Numbered from the stretch's first letter, positions 18,095-28,206 are shown. The stretch: DNA of 64,000 nucleotides from Tropicimonas sp. IMCC34011 (GCF_003390865.1 NZ_QMEJ01000005.1:420840-484839), one strand, 5' to 3'. Numbers and translations are program-made. Notes: a model not told the origin generated them from the letters alone.

Positions 18095-18772
18095 TCAGTC
18101 ACGGGAGGGCCTTCGGAAGATCGCGACGCGCGGCGTGCGCCCCGCCTCGATGTCGGGATGGAGGCCCGCGCCGATAAGGGCGGCGAAAAGCGCGCCCATC
18201 CGTGCAAGGCCTCCGGGAGTAGGGTGCAGTTCCATGATCACGAGGTCGAGCGGCGCGAGGTTCATGGCAGGGATGATCGCGTGCTCCGCCCCTTCGATGT
18301 CGCACAGAAGCACGTTCGCGGCGCTCTCCCGGACCAGCTCGTCGATGCCGATCAGCGGGATGGAGACGGTCTCGGTGAGGTTCGGGGTCTCCGGATCGAA
18401 GGAGGACGCCCAGAAGTCCCTCGAGAGGTGGAAGGGGGCGGTGCCGCCGCCCTCGGCTGCGACTGCGCCGATGCGCAGGTCGATCCCCGGGCAGTCGTTG
18501 ATCCGGTGCGTATGCCGGATCGTGCTCTCCATCGACGGGTTCGCCTCGATGCTGGTGACGCGGTCCGGCCCGGTGATCCGTGCGGCAGCGACGCCGATCA
18601 CGCCGCAGCCGGCGCCGAGTTCGAGAATCCTGTCGCCCGCGCGGACAAGATCCGCGACGGCCTGACGTTCCGGTCGTTCGTAGCGGCCCCGGCCCATGGC
18701 CCGCCGGAGGGCCGGGCTGAAGGCGCCGTGCGGATCCTCGACCCGGATTCCGTCCAGATCCCAAGTGTCCAT
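18095..18772 (-). CDS. FkbM-family SAM-dependent methyltransferase
   Basis: A 225-residue protein with the SAM-binding motif I ILELGAGCGVIGVAA (about residues 50-64), an acidic residue ending the next strand (VTSIEANPSM) and the FkbM-type core NVLLCDIEGAEHAII. FkbM proteins O-methylate sugars or natural products. It is followed immediately by a glycosyltransferase on the same strand, which supports a joint glycan-modification role. It lies 84 bases downstream of topA. Confidence 0.8.
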   Translation of the reverse strand: MDTWDLDGIRVEDPHGAFSPALRRAMGRGRYERPERQAVADLVRAGDRILELGAGCGVIGVAAARITGPDRVTSIEANPSMESTIRHTHRINDCPGIDLRIGAVAAEGGGTAPFHLSRDFWASSFDPETPNLTETVSIPLIGIDELVRESAANVLLCDIEGAEHAIIPAMNLAPLDLVIMELHPTPGGLARMGALFAALIGAGLHPDIEAGRTPRVAIFRRPSRD

Positions 18773-18856
18773 GTTGCCTCGATCAGCTCATTGCGATCCG
18801 ACCCTGCGGCAAGGCGGCGCTCCCATGCAAGCCGCAGGGACCGCCTCGCCCGGGTC

Positions 18857-21634
18857 TCACTCGTCCGACGGCTTCTCCGCGGCGGGTTTTTTCGCCGCCG
18901 GCTTCTTGGCAGCCGGCTTCTTCGCCGCCGTCGACTTGGTCGCAGTAGACTTGCTCGCCGCGGACTTTGCGGCAGGCTTCTTCGCCGGCGCCTTCTTTGC
19001 AGGCGTCTTCTTGGCTGCCGTCTTGGCGGGGGCCTTGCGCTTGGTACCCTTCTTGGCCGCCTTCTCGGCGATCCATTCGAGCGCCTGCTCCATGGTCACG
19101 TCCTGCGGATCGGTGCCCTTGGGGATCGTGGCATTGACCTTTTCCCACTTCACGTAAGGCCCGTAGCGACCGTCAAGCACTGCGATCGCGCCGCCATCGG
19201 GGTGATCGCCCAGCTCCTTCAGGGGTTTGGCCGCCGCGCGACCCCGCCCGCCGCGGCCGGCGGCCTTCTGTGCCAGCACTTCGACGGCCCGGTTCATCCC
19301 GATCTCGAAGACCTCCGACACCTCCGGCAGGTTCGCGTAGAGCTTGCCGTGGCGGACGAAGGGCCCATACCTGCCGATCCCGGCGACGACCATCTCGCCG
19401 TCCTCCGGATGGGGGCCGACCTCGCGCGGAAGGTTCAGCAGCATGACCGCCTTGCCGAGATCCATGTCCTCGACGGCCCAGCCCTTCGGCAGGGAGGCCC
19501 GCGGGGGCTTCGGTTCTTCCTCCGTCGGCTCGCCGCGCTGGACGTAGGGGCCGAAGCGCCCGTCCCTCAGGGTGATCTTGTCGCCCTGATCGTCGCCCAG
19601 GTACTTGCCGTCCGGACCGATCCCGCTCTCCTCGGTCCCCGGAGGGCCGAAGGGTCGGGTGTAACGGCAGTCCGGGTAGTTCGAGCAGCCGATGAAGGCG
19701 CCGCCGGAGCGCGCCGTGCGCATCGAGAGCTTGCCCGCGCCGCAATTGGGGCAGAGGCGCGGGTCGGTCCCGTCCGCGTTCGGCGGGAAGAGATGCGGCT
19801 CGAGGACCTCGTTGATCTTGTCCAGCACTTCCGTGATCCGAAGTTCGGAGGTCTCCTCGATCGCGGCGTGGAAGTCCTTCCAGAAGTTAGTCAGCACATC
19901 CTTGTAATCGGCCTCGCCGGCGGAGACGTGGTCGAGCTGATCCTCGAGTTCGGCGGTGAAGTCGTACTGAACGTAGCGGCGGAAGTAATTCTCGAGGAAG
20001 GCGGTCACGAGCCGGCCCTTGTCCTCGGGAATGAGCCGGTTCTTGTCCTTCCGGACGTATTCGCGGTCCTGGATCGTCGTGACGATGGAGGCGTAGGTGG
20101 AGGGGCGGCCGATCCCGAGCTCCTCCATCCGTTTCACCAGCGTCGCCTCGGTGTAGCGGGCCGGCGGCTGGGTGTGGTGCTGAAGGCCGATGACGGAGGC
20201 ATCGTCCGACAGGACCGCCGCCGCGTGGGCCCGCGCGGCCCCGTCGCCAGAGCCGCTCTCGGGCCGTGCCTTCTCGAACGCGGCCTCCTGCGCGCCCTTC
20301 GCGCGGGCCAGCGTGTCGCCCTCGGTCAGCTGCGGCAGCCGCTTGTCGTCACCCTCGACCGGCTCGTCGCGTCCTTCCTCGTAGACCTTCAGGAAGCCGT
20401 CGAAGAGGATCACCTGGCCCGTGGCGCGGAGGCCGACCTGTTTGTCCGCGCTCGCAATCTCCACCGTGGTGCGCTCGAGCCGCGCCGCTTCCATCTGGCA
20501 GGCGATGGTGCGCTTCCAGATCAGATCGTAGAGCTTGCGCTGGTCCGGCTCGGAGATGCGCACCTTGTCGGGCCGCGCCATCATGTCCGTCGGCCGGATG
20601 CACTCGTGCGCCTCCTGCGCGTTCTTCGCCTTGTTCTTGTACATCCGCGGCGACTTGGGGACGTAGGTCTCTCCGTACATCTCCTTGATCGCGTCGCGGG
20701 CGGACATGACCGCCTCGGGCGCCATGTCGATCCCGTCCGTCCGCATGTAGGTGATGAGACCGGCCTCATAGAGGCGCTGCGCCGTGCTCATCGCGGCCCG
20801 GGCGCCCATGCCGAACTTGCGGGAGGCCTCCTGCTGCAGCGTTGAGGTCATGAACGGCGCCGAGGGATTTCGCGTCGCGGGCTTGGCCTCGACGCTCGCC
20901 ACCTTGAGATCGCGGGAGGAGACGGCCTGCACCGCCATCTCGGCATCGGTCGCGTTGCCAAGATCGTACCGGTCCAGCTTCTTGCCGCCGAGGACCGACA
21001 GGCGCGCTTCGAACTCCTGGCCGCGCGGCGTCGTCAGGCCCGCGGCGACGGACCAGTATTCGCGCGGCTGGAACGCCTCGATCTCCATCTCGCGCTCGAC
21101 GATGAGCCGCAGGCAGACCGACTGCACGCGCCCGGCGGACTTCGCCCCCGGAAGCTTCCGCCAGAGGACCGGAGAGAGGTTGAAGCCGACGAGGTAGTCC
21201 AGCGCGCGGCGGGCGAGGTAGGCATGGACCAGCTCCATGTCGACCTGCCGCGGGTTCTGCATCGCGGTCGTCACGGCGTTCTTGGTGATCGCGTTGAAGA
21301 CGACGCGCGCCACCGGCGTGTCCTTCTTCACCGCGCGGCGGCTCGTGAGCGCCTCGAGGAGGTGCCAGGAGATGGCCTCGCCTTCGCGATCGGGGTCGGT
21401 CGCGAGGATCAGTTCGTTGTCGTCCTTGAGCGCGTCGGCGATCGCCTTGACGTGCTTCTTGCTGTCGGTCGCGACCTCCCATCGCATGTCGAAGTCGTGA
21501 TCGGGATCGACCGATCCGTCCTTCGGCGGCAGATCCCTGACGTGACCGTAGGAGGCGAGGACGGTGTAGTCGTTGCCGAGATAGCTGTTGATTGTCTTGG
21601 CTTTGGCCGGAGATTCGACGACGACGACTGGCAT
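18857..21634 (-). CDS. topA: DNA topoisomerase I with lysine/alanine-rich C-terminal tail
   Basis: A 925-residue type IA topoisomerase that relaxes negative supercoils. The N-terminal Toprim domain starts MPVVVVESPAKAKTI and includes DPDREGEAISWHL. The catalytic Tyr296 lies in GLITYMRTDG, and one C4 zinc finger follows (CPNCGAGKLSM...CSNYPDC). Several topoisomerase C-terminal repeats follow (GRYGPYVK, GRYGPFVR). The last 60 or so residues are a histone-H1-like tail of AAKK/PAKK repeats. The DNA under this tail is a low-complexity repeat at about 18870-19040. Single-copy housekeeping gene. Confidence 0.97.
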   Translation of the reverse strand: MPVVVVESPAKAKTINSYLGNDYTVLASYGHVRDLPPKDGSVDPDHDFDMRWEVATDSKKHVKAIADALKDDNELILATDPDREGEAISWHLLEALTSRRAVKKDTPVARVVFNAITKNAVTTAMQNPRQVDMELVHAYLARRALDYLVGFNLSPVLWRKLPGAKSAGRVQSVCLRLIVEREMEIEAFQPREYWSVAAGLTTPRGQEFEARLSVLGGKKLDRYDLGNATDAEMAVQAVSSRDLKVASVEAKPATRNPSAPFMTSTLQQEASRKFGMGARAAMSTAQRLYEAGLITYMRTDGIDMAPEAVMSARDAIKEMYGETYVPKSPRMYKNKAKNAQEAHECIRPTDMMARPDKVRISEPDQRKLYDLIWKRTIACQMEAARLERTTVEIASADKQVGLRATGQVILFDGFLKVYEEGRDEPVEGDDKRLPQLTEGDTLARAKGAQEAAFEKARPESGSGDGAARAHAAAVLSDDASVIGLQHHTQPPARYTEATLVKRMEELGIGRPSTYASIVTTIQDREYVRKDKNRLIPEDKGRLVTAFLENYFRRYVQYDFTAELEDQLDHVSAGEADYKDVLTNFWKDFHAAIEETSELRITEVLDKINEVLEPHLFPPNADGTDPRLCPNCGAGKLSMRTARSGGAFIGCSNYPDCRYTRPFGPPGTEESGIGPDGKYLGDDQGDKITLRDGRFGPYVQRGEPTEEEPKPPRASLPKGWAVEDMDLGKAVMLLNLPREVGPHPEDGEMVVAGIGRYGPFVRHGKLYANLPEVSEVFEIGMNRAVEVLAQKAAGRGGRGRAAAKPLKELGDHPDGGAIAVLDGRYGPYVKWEKVNATIPKGTDPQDVTMEQALEWIAEKAAKKGTKRKAPAKTAAKKTPAKKAPAKKPAAKSAASKSTATKSTAAKKPAAKKPAAKKPAAEKPSDE

Positions 21635-21751
21635 TGCGGATCAATCCTGCGGGGGCTTTGCGAATGGCGGCGGACCATGTGGCGGCGGCGGCCTCATTGT
21701 CAATGCGATGACTGACGCCGGCGCGGGTGCGATGACCGAAGCCGGCGCCGG

Positions 21752-22924
21752 CTAGCCCTTGCGCCGGGCGAGTAGGCCGCCCGGGAGACGCTCCACCTCG
21801 CCGCCGAGCTCCAGCGCCACCAGCGCGGCGCCGACCTGCCGCGCAGGTAAGCCTAGATCGCGGATCACCTGATCCTCGGCGACGGGGGAGGGGCCGAGGA
21901 GGGCCAGAATGCGGGTCCGGACCACGGCCTCGCCGGAATCGGGGGTCTGCCGGGCGACCGGGGGCGCGGTCCTTGTCGGACCAGCCTCCGCCTTGCCCTT
22001 GTCCCGCGCCGTCTCGCCCTTCCGGCAGGAGAGCGGGGTCAGCGCCTCCATGACGTCCTCCACCCGCCGGATCAGCGTCGCGCCCTCGCGGATGAGCAGG
22101 TTGCAGCCCTCGGCCCTGCCGTCGAGCGGGTGGCCGGGAACGGCCAGGACGTCCCGCCCCAGCTCACCGGCATTGCGCGCCGTGATCAGGCTGCCGGACC
22201 GTGCCGCTGCCTCGATCACGAGAACCGCCTCAGCGAGTGCCGCCACCAGCCGGTTGCGGCGCGGAAAATGCCGAGCCTGGGGCCGCATGCCGCAGGGCAT
22301 CTCGGACAGGATGAGGCCGGAGGACGCGATCTGGTCCGTCAGCTCCGCATTCTCCTTGGGATAGACCACGTCCACCCCGCCGGCGACGACCGCAACGGTC
22401 CCTGTCTGCAACGCGCAGCGATGGGCCTCGGCGTCGATCCCGCGGGCAAGGCCGGACACGATGGTCAGGCCCTCCGCCGCAAGCTCGCCGCACAGCTTCC
22501 GCGCCATGCGCAGCCCGAGGGACGACGCGTTCCGCGCGCCGACAACGGCTACGGATCGCCGAAAGAGGCAGGGTAGTCCGGGACCGCGGGCCCAGAGCAT
22601 GGGCGGCGCTTCGGCGAGATCGGCCAGCCCCGGCGGCCAATCCGGATCGCCCTCGTGGATCAGCCGTGCGCCGGCGGCACGGCCGGCCTCCAGCTCGGCC
22701 TCGGCCTCGCCGCGGGAGCAGGGGCGGTACTCCCCCATTCCGGCCTTCCGGGCGATGCCGGGAAGGGCGTCGAGGGCGGCGTGGGGATCGCCGCCGCTCT
22801 GATGCAGGAGCCGGCGGTAGGTCTTGGGTCCTACGCGCCGGGAGCGCAAGAGACGGAGGCGCGCCAGCCTATCTCCTTCCGGGGTGGGTGGTGCGAGGGG
22901 GGGTGGGGAAGAAAACAAGTCCAT
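21752..22924 (-). CDS. dprA: DNA-processing protein DprA
   Basis: A 390-residue single-strand-DNA-binding protein that loads RecA on incoming DNA during natural transformation. Order: N-terminal SAM/HhH-like region, Rossmann-fold DprA core with VAVVGARNASSLG and IVSGLARGIDAEAH (about residues 125-175) and the conserved GGVDVVYP, then a C-terminal winged helix (about 325-390) after a proline/alanine linker. It lies upstream of topA in transcription order, the usual bacterial pairing dprA-topA. Confidence 0.94.
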   Translation of the reverse strand: MDLFSSPPPLAPPTPEGDRLARLRLLRSRRVGPKTYRRLLHQSGGDPHAALDALPGIARKAGMGEYRPCSRGEAEAELEAGRAAGARLIHEGDPDWPPGLADLAEAPPMLWARGPGLPCLFRRSVAVVGARNASSLGLRMARKLCGELAAEGLTIVSGLARGIDAEAHRCALQTGTVAVVAGGVDVVYPKENAELTDQIASSGLILSEMPCGMRPQARHFPRRNRLVAALAEAVLVIEAAARSGSLITARNAGELGRDVLAVPGHPLDGRAEGCNLLIREGATLIRRVEDVMEALTPLSCRKGETARDKGKAEAGPTRTAPPVARQTPDSGEAVVRTRILALLGPSPVAEDQVIRDLGLPARQVGAALVALELGGEVERLPGGLLARRKG

Positions 22925-23056
22925 CCGGCGCTCCCCGTCTCTTGCAGGAACAGGGCTAGCGTGATTCCGGTTAATCCCAAGTTAACGTCAGCCGGCTTCC
23001 TGCCTGCCGCCGGTCTTTCTCCAGACCCTTTCCGCTGGCGTCCCAGACGGCACCCC

Positions 23057-24478
23057 TCAGCCCGCCGCCGATCCGCCGACGGTCAGCCCGCCGATCATCA
23101 GCGTCGGCTGGCCGACGCCCACCGGCACCCACTGACCGGCCTTGCCGCAGTTGCCGATTCCGGGATCGAGGGACATGTCGTTGCCGATTCCGCGAATGTG
23201 GCTGAGCGCCGTCGCGCCGTCCCCGATCAGGGTCGCGCCCTTCACCGGCGCGCCGACCTTGCCGTTCTTCACCCGGTAGGCCTCGGTGCAGGAAAAGACG
23301 AACTTGCCGGAGGTGATATCCACCTGACCGCCGCCGAAGCCCACGGCATAGAGCCCGTCCCCGAGGCTCGCCAGGATGTCCGCGGGGTCGCTGTCGCCGC
23401 CCAGCATCACCGTGTTCGTCATCCGCGGCATGGGCGTGTGCGCGAAGCTCTCCCGGCGTCCGTTGCCGGTGCTCCCGGTTCCCATCAGCCGGCCGTTCTG
23501 GCGGTCCTGCATGTAGGCTTTCAGGATACCGTCCTCGATCAGGACCGTACGCCCCGAAGGCGTGCCCTCGTCGTCCACCGTGATGGAGCCGCGGCGATCC
23601 GGGATCGTCCCGTCATCCACCACCGTGACGCCGGGCGCGGCGATACGCTGCCCCATCAGGCCCGCGAAGGCGCTGGACCGCTTGCGGTTGGCATCGCCTT
23701 CGAGGCCGTGGCCGATGGCCTCGTGCAGCAGGATGCCCGGCCAGCCGGGCCCGAGCACCACGTCCATCACGCCGGCGGGAGCGGCCTCCGCACGGAGGTT
23801 CACGCGGGCGATGCGCAGCGCTTCCCGCGCGACCGGCTCCCAGCTGTCCCGCGCAATCAGGCCGGTCAGGCCCACCCGGCCGCCGCCGCCCATGCCGCCC
23901 TGCTCGCGCCGGCCGTTCTCCTCGACGATCACGGAGATGTTGATCCGGCTCATGGGGCGGATATCGGCCACGCGCAGCCCGTCCGGGCGCAGGATCTCGA
24001 CCTCCTGAAGCCCCGCCGCGACGGAGGCGGAGACTTGGACCACGCGCGGATCGAGGTCCCTCAGGAAGGCGTCGATCTCCCGCAGCGTCTCCACTTTCAC
24101 GCCGAAACTCGCCCCGGCGATCGGGTCGTCGTCTCCGTAGAGTTTCCGGTTGGTGGGCAGGGGGCTGTCCGCCAGGACGCCGCCGCCATCGCCGACGGCG
24201 AGCCGCGCCGTTTCCGCCGCGCGCTTCAAGGCGGCCTCCGAGATCTCGGTCGAGTGGGCATAGCCCGCGGTCTCTCCCTTCACCGCGCGCAGGCCAAAGC
24301 CCTCGGCGGCATCGTAGGAGGCGGTCCTCAGGCGTCCGTCGTCGAAGGCGAGGACCTCTGAACGGCGCCGCTCGAGGAACAGCTCCCCGTCCTCGGCGCC
24401 GTCGGTGGCACTGCGGAGCAGCGACAGGGCGGCGCCTTCGTCGAGCCGCGTGTCGAAGGGGCGGAAATCATCGGGCAT
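23057..24478 (-). CDS. tldD: Metalloprotease TldD
   Basis: A 473-residue zinc metalloprotease subunit. The HExxxH motif reads HEAIGHGLEGD at residues 252-262, with His252, His257 and the downstream acidic residues as expected for TldD. In E. coli TldD acts with TldE/PmbA to degrade unfolded peptides and mature microcin B17; TldE is not in this window. The ATG at 24478 was preferred over upstream frame extensions because homology starts at PDDFRPFDTRL. It diverges from the cytochrome oxidase operon. Confidence 0.93.
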   Translation of the reverse strand: MPDDFRPFDTRLDEGAALSLLRSATDGAEDGELFLERRRSEVLAFDDGRLRTASYDAAEGFGLRAVKGETAGYAHSTEISEAALKRAAETARLAVGDGGGVLADSPLPTNRKLYGDDDPIAGASFGVKVETLREIDAFLRDLDPRVVQVSASVAAGLQEVEILRPDGLRVADIRPMSRINISVIVEENGRREQGGMGGGGRVGLTGLIARDSWEPVAREALRIARVNLRAEAAPAGVMDVVLGPGWPGILLHEAIGHGLEGDANRKRSSAFAGLMGQRIAAPGVTVVDDGTIPDRRGSITVDDEGTPSGRTVLIEDGILKAYMQDRQNGRLMGTGSTGNGRRESFAHTPMPRMTNTVMLGGDSDPADILASLGDGLYAVGFGGGQVDITSGKFVFSCTEAYRVKNGKVGAPVKGATLIGDGATALSHIRGIGNDMSLDPGIGNCGKAGQWVPVGVGQPTLMIGGLTVGGSAAG

Positions 24479-24595
24479 TGGACGGGTCCTTCCGGGAGGT
24501 GATGGTCGTCGGGCGTCGGATCTGCCCTGCCGTCCCGGGAGCGGACGTGGGCAGGGCGCGCCGCCGCATGCGACGCCGGGTCCCACACCCGGCGC

Positions 24596-24624
24596 TTGAG
24601 ACGGTTCGCGTAATATGGTCTAGA
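24596..24624 (+). promoter_or_regulatory. Possible sigma-70 promoter of the cytochrome oxidase operon
   Basis: TTGAGA at 24596-24601 and TCTAGA at 24619-24624 are separated by exactly 17 bases, about 100 bases before the coxB start. The -35 box is good and the -10 box poor. A hairpin CGCCGGGT...ACCCGGCG lies just upstream. Confidence 0.35.
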
Positions 24625-24727
24625 GCGCCGGAGACACCAAGGGGCCGGTCCGCCGCGCTGTTGCGCCGGGGACGGCTGCACTAGGCCGGCGCGAGGCCAG
24701 CGCCGCCACGTACGGGATGAGAGAGCC

Positions 24728-25636
24728 ATGAAGTTAGCGACCCTCACCGGCTTTATTGCCGCTTCCTTCACTGCACTGGCGGCGCCCGGTCTTGCGCGGG
24801 CACAGGACGCCATGAGCGAGGCCACCGAGGGTCTGCCGATCATCGGCGCACCGGCGCAAGGTGGAATCGGGTTCCAGCCCGCCGCGACCTCGCTTGCGCA
24901 GGACATTCACTGGCTCGACGGCATGCTGCTGTGGATCATCGGCGGCATCGTCGTGTTCGTCACGCTGCTGCTCGCGGCCGTGCTCGTCCTCTACAACCGC
25001 CGCCGCAACCCCACGCCGGCCGGGTTCACCCACAACACCCCGCTGGAGATCGGCTGGACGCTCGTTCCGATCCTGATCCTCGTCTTCATCGGTGCCTTCT
25101 CCCTCCCGGTCCTGTTCAACCAGCAGGAAATCCCGGAGGCCGACATCACCATCAAGGTGACCGGCTACCAGTGGTACTGGGGGTACGAGTACCCCGACGA
25201 GGGAATCGGGTTCGACAGCTACATGATCGGCTCCGCCCAGCAGAACATGCTGACCGAGGAGACGAGCGCCGCTCTCGCCGAGGCCGGCTATACTGATGCC
25301 GAATTCAAGCTCGCGACGGACACCGCTGTCGTCGTTCCGACCGGAGCCACCGTGGTGATGCAGATCACCGGCGCGGACGTGATCCACTCCTGGACCATCC
25401 CGGCCTTCGGCGTGAAACAGGATGCCGTGCCCGGTCGTCTGGCCGAGCTGTGGTTCGAGCCGGAGGTCGAGGGCGTCTATTTCGGCCAGTGCTCCGAGCT
25501 GTGCGGGATCAGCCACGCCTACATGCCGATCACCGTGAAGGTCGTGAGCCCCGAGAACTACGAACTCTGGCTCGAGGGCGCCCGCGAGGAATATGCCGGC
25601 ATCCCCGCGACCCGCACCCTCGCTTCCGCGGAGTGA
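24728..25636 (+). CDS. ctaC: Cytochrome c oxidase subunit II
   Basis: A 302-residue subunit with a cleavable signal peptide (first 26 residues, ending ARAQ), two transmembrane helices (about residues 65-90 and 112-135) and a periplasmic cupredoxin domain. The CuA site is visible: a His in DVIHSW and the [12 protein letters not shown] motif with two Cys, a Glu-associated carbonyl, His and Met. It accepts electrons from cytochrome c for the aa3-type oxidase. It leads the operon ctaC-ctaB-small ORF-ctaG-ctaE; subunit I (ctaD) is not in the window. Confidence 0.96.
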   Translation: MKLATLTGFIAASFTALAAPGLARAQDAMSEATEGLPIIGAPAQGGIGFQPAATSLAQDIHWLDGMLLWIIGGIVVFVTLLLAAVLVLYNRRRNPTPAGFTHNTPLEIGWTLVPILILVFIGAFSLPVLFNQQEIPEADITIKVTGYQWYWGYEYPDEGIGFDSYMIGSAQQNMLTEETSAALAEAGYTDAEFKLATDTAVVVPTGATVVMQITGADVIHSWTIPAFGVKQDAVPGRLAELWFEPEVEGVYFGQCSELCGISHAYMPITVKVVSPENYELWLEGAREEYAGIPATRTLASAE

Positions 25637-25646
25637 CAGGCAGCGC

Positions 25647-26609
25647 ATGAGCGACGCGTCCCTTCATAGCACCCCGATCTCCGGCGCCGCCGCGGGCGAG
25701 CCGGAGCTTCGGGACTACTTCGCGCTCCTGAAGCCGCGGGTGATGACGCTCGTCGTCTTCACCGCGCTGGTCGGGCTCGTCGTGGCGCCGGTTCCGGTGC
25801 ATCCCTTCGTGGCGGCGGTCTCGATCCTCTTCATCGCGGTCGGCGGCGGGGCCGCCGGCGCCCTGAACATGTGGTGGGATGCCGATATCGACGCGAAGAT
25901 GCGCCGCACCGCGCGCCGGCCCGTCCCGTCCGGGCGGGTGTCGCCCGGGGAGGCGCTGGGCCTCGGACTTGCCCTGTCCGGCATCTCCGTCGTCATGCTG
26001 GGCCTTGCGTCCAACATCGCCGCAGGCCTCTTCCTCGCCTTCACGATCTTCTTCTATGCCGTCATCTACACGATGTGGCTGAAGCGCTGGACCCCGCAGA
26101 ACATCGTCATCGGCGGGGCCGCCGGGGCCTTCCCGCCCGCGGTCGGCTGGGTCGCGGCCACGGGGGGGCTGTCCCTCGAGCCGATCCTGCTGTTCCTGAC
26201 GGTCTTTCTCTGGACGCCGCCGCACTTCTGGGCGCTCGCCCTCTTCGTGAAGAGCGACTATGCCGATGCCGGCGTGCCGATGCTGACCGTCACCCACGGG
26301 CCGGACAGCACCCGCCGCCACATCATCGCCTATGCCCTGATCCTCGCTGTCCCGGCGCTCGCCATCGCGGCGACGCCGATCGGCGGCCCGGTCTATCTCG
26401 TCTCGTCCCTTGCGCTGAACGCGGCCTTCATCCGTGGCGCATGGATCGTCAGCCGGCGCAGCACGGCGGATGCGGAGGCGGATCATTTCGCGGCCGAGAA
26501 GGGGCTCTTCAAGCTGTCGCTCTATTACCTCTTCCTGCAGTTCGGCGCGCTCCTCATCGACGCGTCGCTGCGCTCCGCCGGCGTGCTGCCGGCCTGGGGC
26601 TGGCTATGA
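25647..26609 (+). CDS. ctaB: Protoheme IX farnesyltransferase (heme O synthase)
   Basis: A 320-residue UbiA-family membrane prenyltransferase with about nine helices. The first Asp-rich motif NMWWDADIDAKMRRT and the second region YTMWLKRWTPQNIVIGG carry the diphosphate- and heme-binding residues. It adds the farnesyl group that turns heme b into heme O, the precursor of heme a for the oxidase. Start ATG 25647 is 10 bases after the ctaC stop; the stop overlaps the next start in an ATGA. Confidence 0.95.
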   Translation: MSDASLHSTPISGAAAGEPELRDYFALLKPRVMTLVVFTALVGLVVAPVPVHPFVAAVSILFIAVGGGAAGALNMWWDADIDAKMRRTARRPVPSGRVSPGEALGLGLALSGISVVMLGLASNIAAGLFLAFTIFFYAVIYTMWLKRWTPQNIVIGGAAGAFPPAVGWVAATGGLSLEPILLFLTVFLWTPPHFWALALFVKSDYADAGVPMLTVTHGPDSTRRHIIAYALILAVPALAIAATPIGGPVYLVSSLALNAAFIRGAWIVSRRSTADAEADHFAAEKGLFKLSLYYLFLQFGALLIDASLRSAGVLPAWGWL

Positions 26610-26812
26610 TTCGCGCCGAGCACGAGCTGCACAAGCGCCGCCGCGGGCGGAACTTCGGCGTCGGCGCGCTTCTTCTCGGCTTCGCGGCCATCGTGTTCGG
26701 TCTGTCCGTGGTGAAGATCACCAATCTCGGGCCCACCGAAGGCTTCGACCATGTCGCGCGTCCGCAACTCGAGATGCGTGCGGCGGATCAGGATGCAGGG
26801 AACGGGGGCTGA
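26606..26812 (+). CDS. Small membrane protein of the oxidase operon (CoxF-like)
   Basis: A 68-residue protein with basic N-terminus (MIRAEHELHKRRRGRN) and one membrane helix (NFGVGALLLGFAAIVFGLSVV). Its ATG overlaps the ctaB stop and it ends 4 bases before ctaG. The equivalent small ORF is found between ctaB and ctaG in Paracoccus and Rhodobacter operons; it is assumed to assist oxidase biogenesis, but its function is not established. No metal-binding residues are present. Confidence 0.82.
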   Translation: MIRAEHELHKRRRGRNFGVGALLLGFAAIVFGLSVVKITNLGPTEGFDHVARPQLEMRAADQDAGNGG

Positions 26813-26816
26813 CGGG

Positions 26817-27386
26817 ATGAGCAAGCACCGCATGGATCCCAAGCAGAAGACCGCCGCGATCGCGGTCGGCGTCATCGTGTTCATGGGCTCGATGGCCTGG
26901 GCCGCCGTGCCCATGTACAACCTGTTCTGCCGCGTCACCGGATACGGCGGCACAACCGCCACGGCCGAGGCCGGCTCCGACGTGATCCTCGACGAGACGA
27001 TCACCGTCCGGTTCGATGGCAGCCGGGCCAAGGACATGCCGTGGGAGTTCAAGCCTGTTCAGAATCAGATGACCGTCCGCCTCGGCGAGACGAACATCGC
27101 CTTCTACGAGGCCTACAACCCGACCGATCGCGTCATCGCCGGCACCGCGACCTACAACGTCGCGCCGTTCGACGCGGGCGGGTTCTTCACCAAGATCGAC
27201 TGTTTCTGCTTCACCGAGCAGGTGCTGCAGCCGGGACAGCGCGTGAACATGCCGGTGACGTTCTACGTCGATCCGGAGATCCGCGACGACCGCGACGCGA
27301 AGTGGACGCCGCACATCACGTTGTCCTATACGTTCTACGAAACCGACCTGCCGCAAGAGCACGCCGCTCTGGCCACTTCCAACTAG
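26817..27386 (+). CDS. ctaG: Cytochrome c oxidase copper-insertion factor CtaG/Cox11
   Basis: A 189-residue protein with one N-terminal membrane helix (about residues 12-30) and a periplasmic immunoglobulin-like domain. It carries the copper-binding CFCF at residues 129-132 and the family stretch [14 protein letters not shown] with Cys38. It delivers Cu to the CuB site of subunit I. ATG 26817 follows a GACGGG element and the preceding stop by 4 bases. Confidence 0.95.
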   Translation: MSKHRMDPKQKTAAIAVGVIVFMGSMAWAAVPMYNLFCRVTGYGGTTATAEAGSDVILDETITVRFDGSRAKDMPWEFKPVQNQMTVRLGETNIAFYEAYNPTDRVIAGTATYNVAPFDAGGFFTKIDCFCFTEQVLQPGQRVNMPVTFYVDPEIRDDRDAKWTPHITLSYTFYETDLPQEHAALATSN

Positions 27387-27414
27387 GGACAGACGGGTAA
27401 GGAACCGACCGCCA

Positions 27415-28206
27415 ATGGCCCACGAAAAGAATCACGATTACCACATTCTCCCGCCGTCCATCTGGCCGCTTCTGAGCTCCGTGGGCGCGTTCATCATGCT
27501 GTTCGGCGCCGTGCTGTGGATGCACGGCTCCATGCCGTGGATGTTTGCCATCGGTGCGATCCTGACGGTCTACACCATGTTCGGCTGGTGGTCGGACGTC
27601 GTCGGCGAAAGCCGGGTCGGCGATCACACTCCCGTCGTGCGGATCGGCCTGCGCTACGGCTTCATCATGTTCATCATGTCCGAGGTGATGTTCTTCGCGG
27701 CGTGGTTCTGGTCGTTCTTCAAGCACGCCCTTTACCCGATGCAGACGTTCTCGGAAGGGCAGTGGCCGCCCCCGTCCATCGAGGTGTTCGACCCGTGGCA
27801 CCTGCCGCTGATCAACACCCTCATCCTGCTGTGCTCCGGCGCGGCAGCGACCTGGGCGCACCATGCGCTGGTGCATGAGAACAACCGCAAGGACATGGCG
27901 TCGGGCCTTCTGCTCGCGGTCGGCCTCGGCATCCTCTTCACGTTCTTCCAGTTCTACGAGTACAGCCACGCCGCCTTCGGCTTCGCCGGCAACATCTACG
28001 GCGCCAACTTCTTCATGGCGACGGGCTTCCACGGTGCGCACGTCATCATCGGGACGATCTTCCTCTTCGTCTGCTACATTCGCCTGCGGATGGGGGATTT
28101 CACGCCCGAGAAGCATGTCGGCTTCGAGGCCGCCGCCTGGTACTGGCACTTCGTCGATGTGGTGTGGCTCTTCCTCTTCGCCGCGATCTACATCTGGGGC
28201 AGCTGA
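27415..28206 (+). CDS. ctaE: Cytochrome c oxidase subunit III
   Basis: A 263-residue seven-helix membrane protein typical of COX3, with the conserved segments [20 protein letters not shown] and [15 protein letters not shown] and the terminal [14 protein letters not shown]. It stabilises the oxidase core and proton uptake. It is the last gene before a strong terminator and probably co-transcribed with ctaC. Confidence 0.97.
   Translation: MAHEKNHDYHILPPSIWPLLSSVGAFIMLFGAVLWMHGSMPWMFAIGAILTVYTMFGWWSDVVGESRVGDHTPVVRIGLRYGFIMFIMSEVMFFAAWFWSFFKHALYPMQTFSEGQWPPPSIEVFDPWHLPLINTLILLCSGAAATWAHHALVHENNRKDMASGLLLAVGLGILFTFFQFYEYSHAAFGFAGNIYGANFFMATGFHGAHVIIGTIFLFVCYIRLRMGDFTPEKHVGFEAAAWYWHFVDVVWLFLFAAIYIWGS

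Noticed and set aside
18870..19040. Short tandem repeats resembling a CRISPR or VNTR
   Set aside because: They encode the AAKK tail of TopA; units are short, in frame and without spacers.
18068..20845. Long plus-strand reading frame opposite topA
   Set aside because: Antisense shadow of topA in high-GC DNA; no ribosome-binding site and low-complexity His/Asp/Arg-rich translation.
24728..28206. Complete terminal oxidase operon
   Set aside because: Subunit I (ctaD) is missing here; in relatives it is encoded elsewhere, so this is not a deletion.
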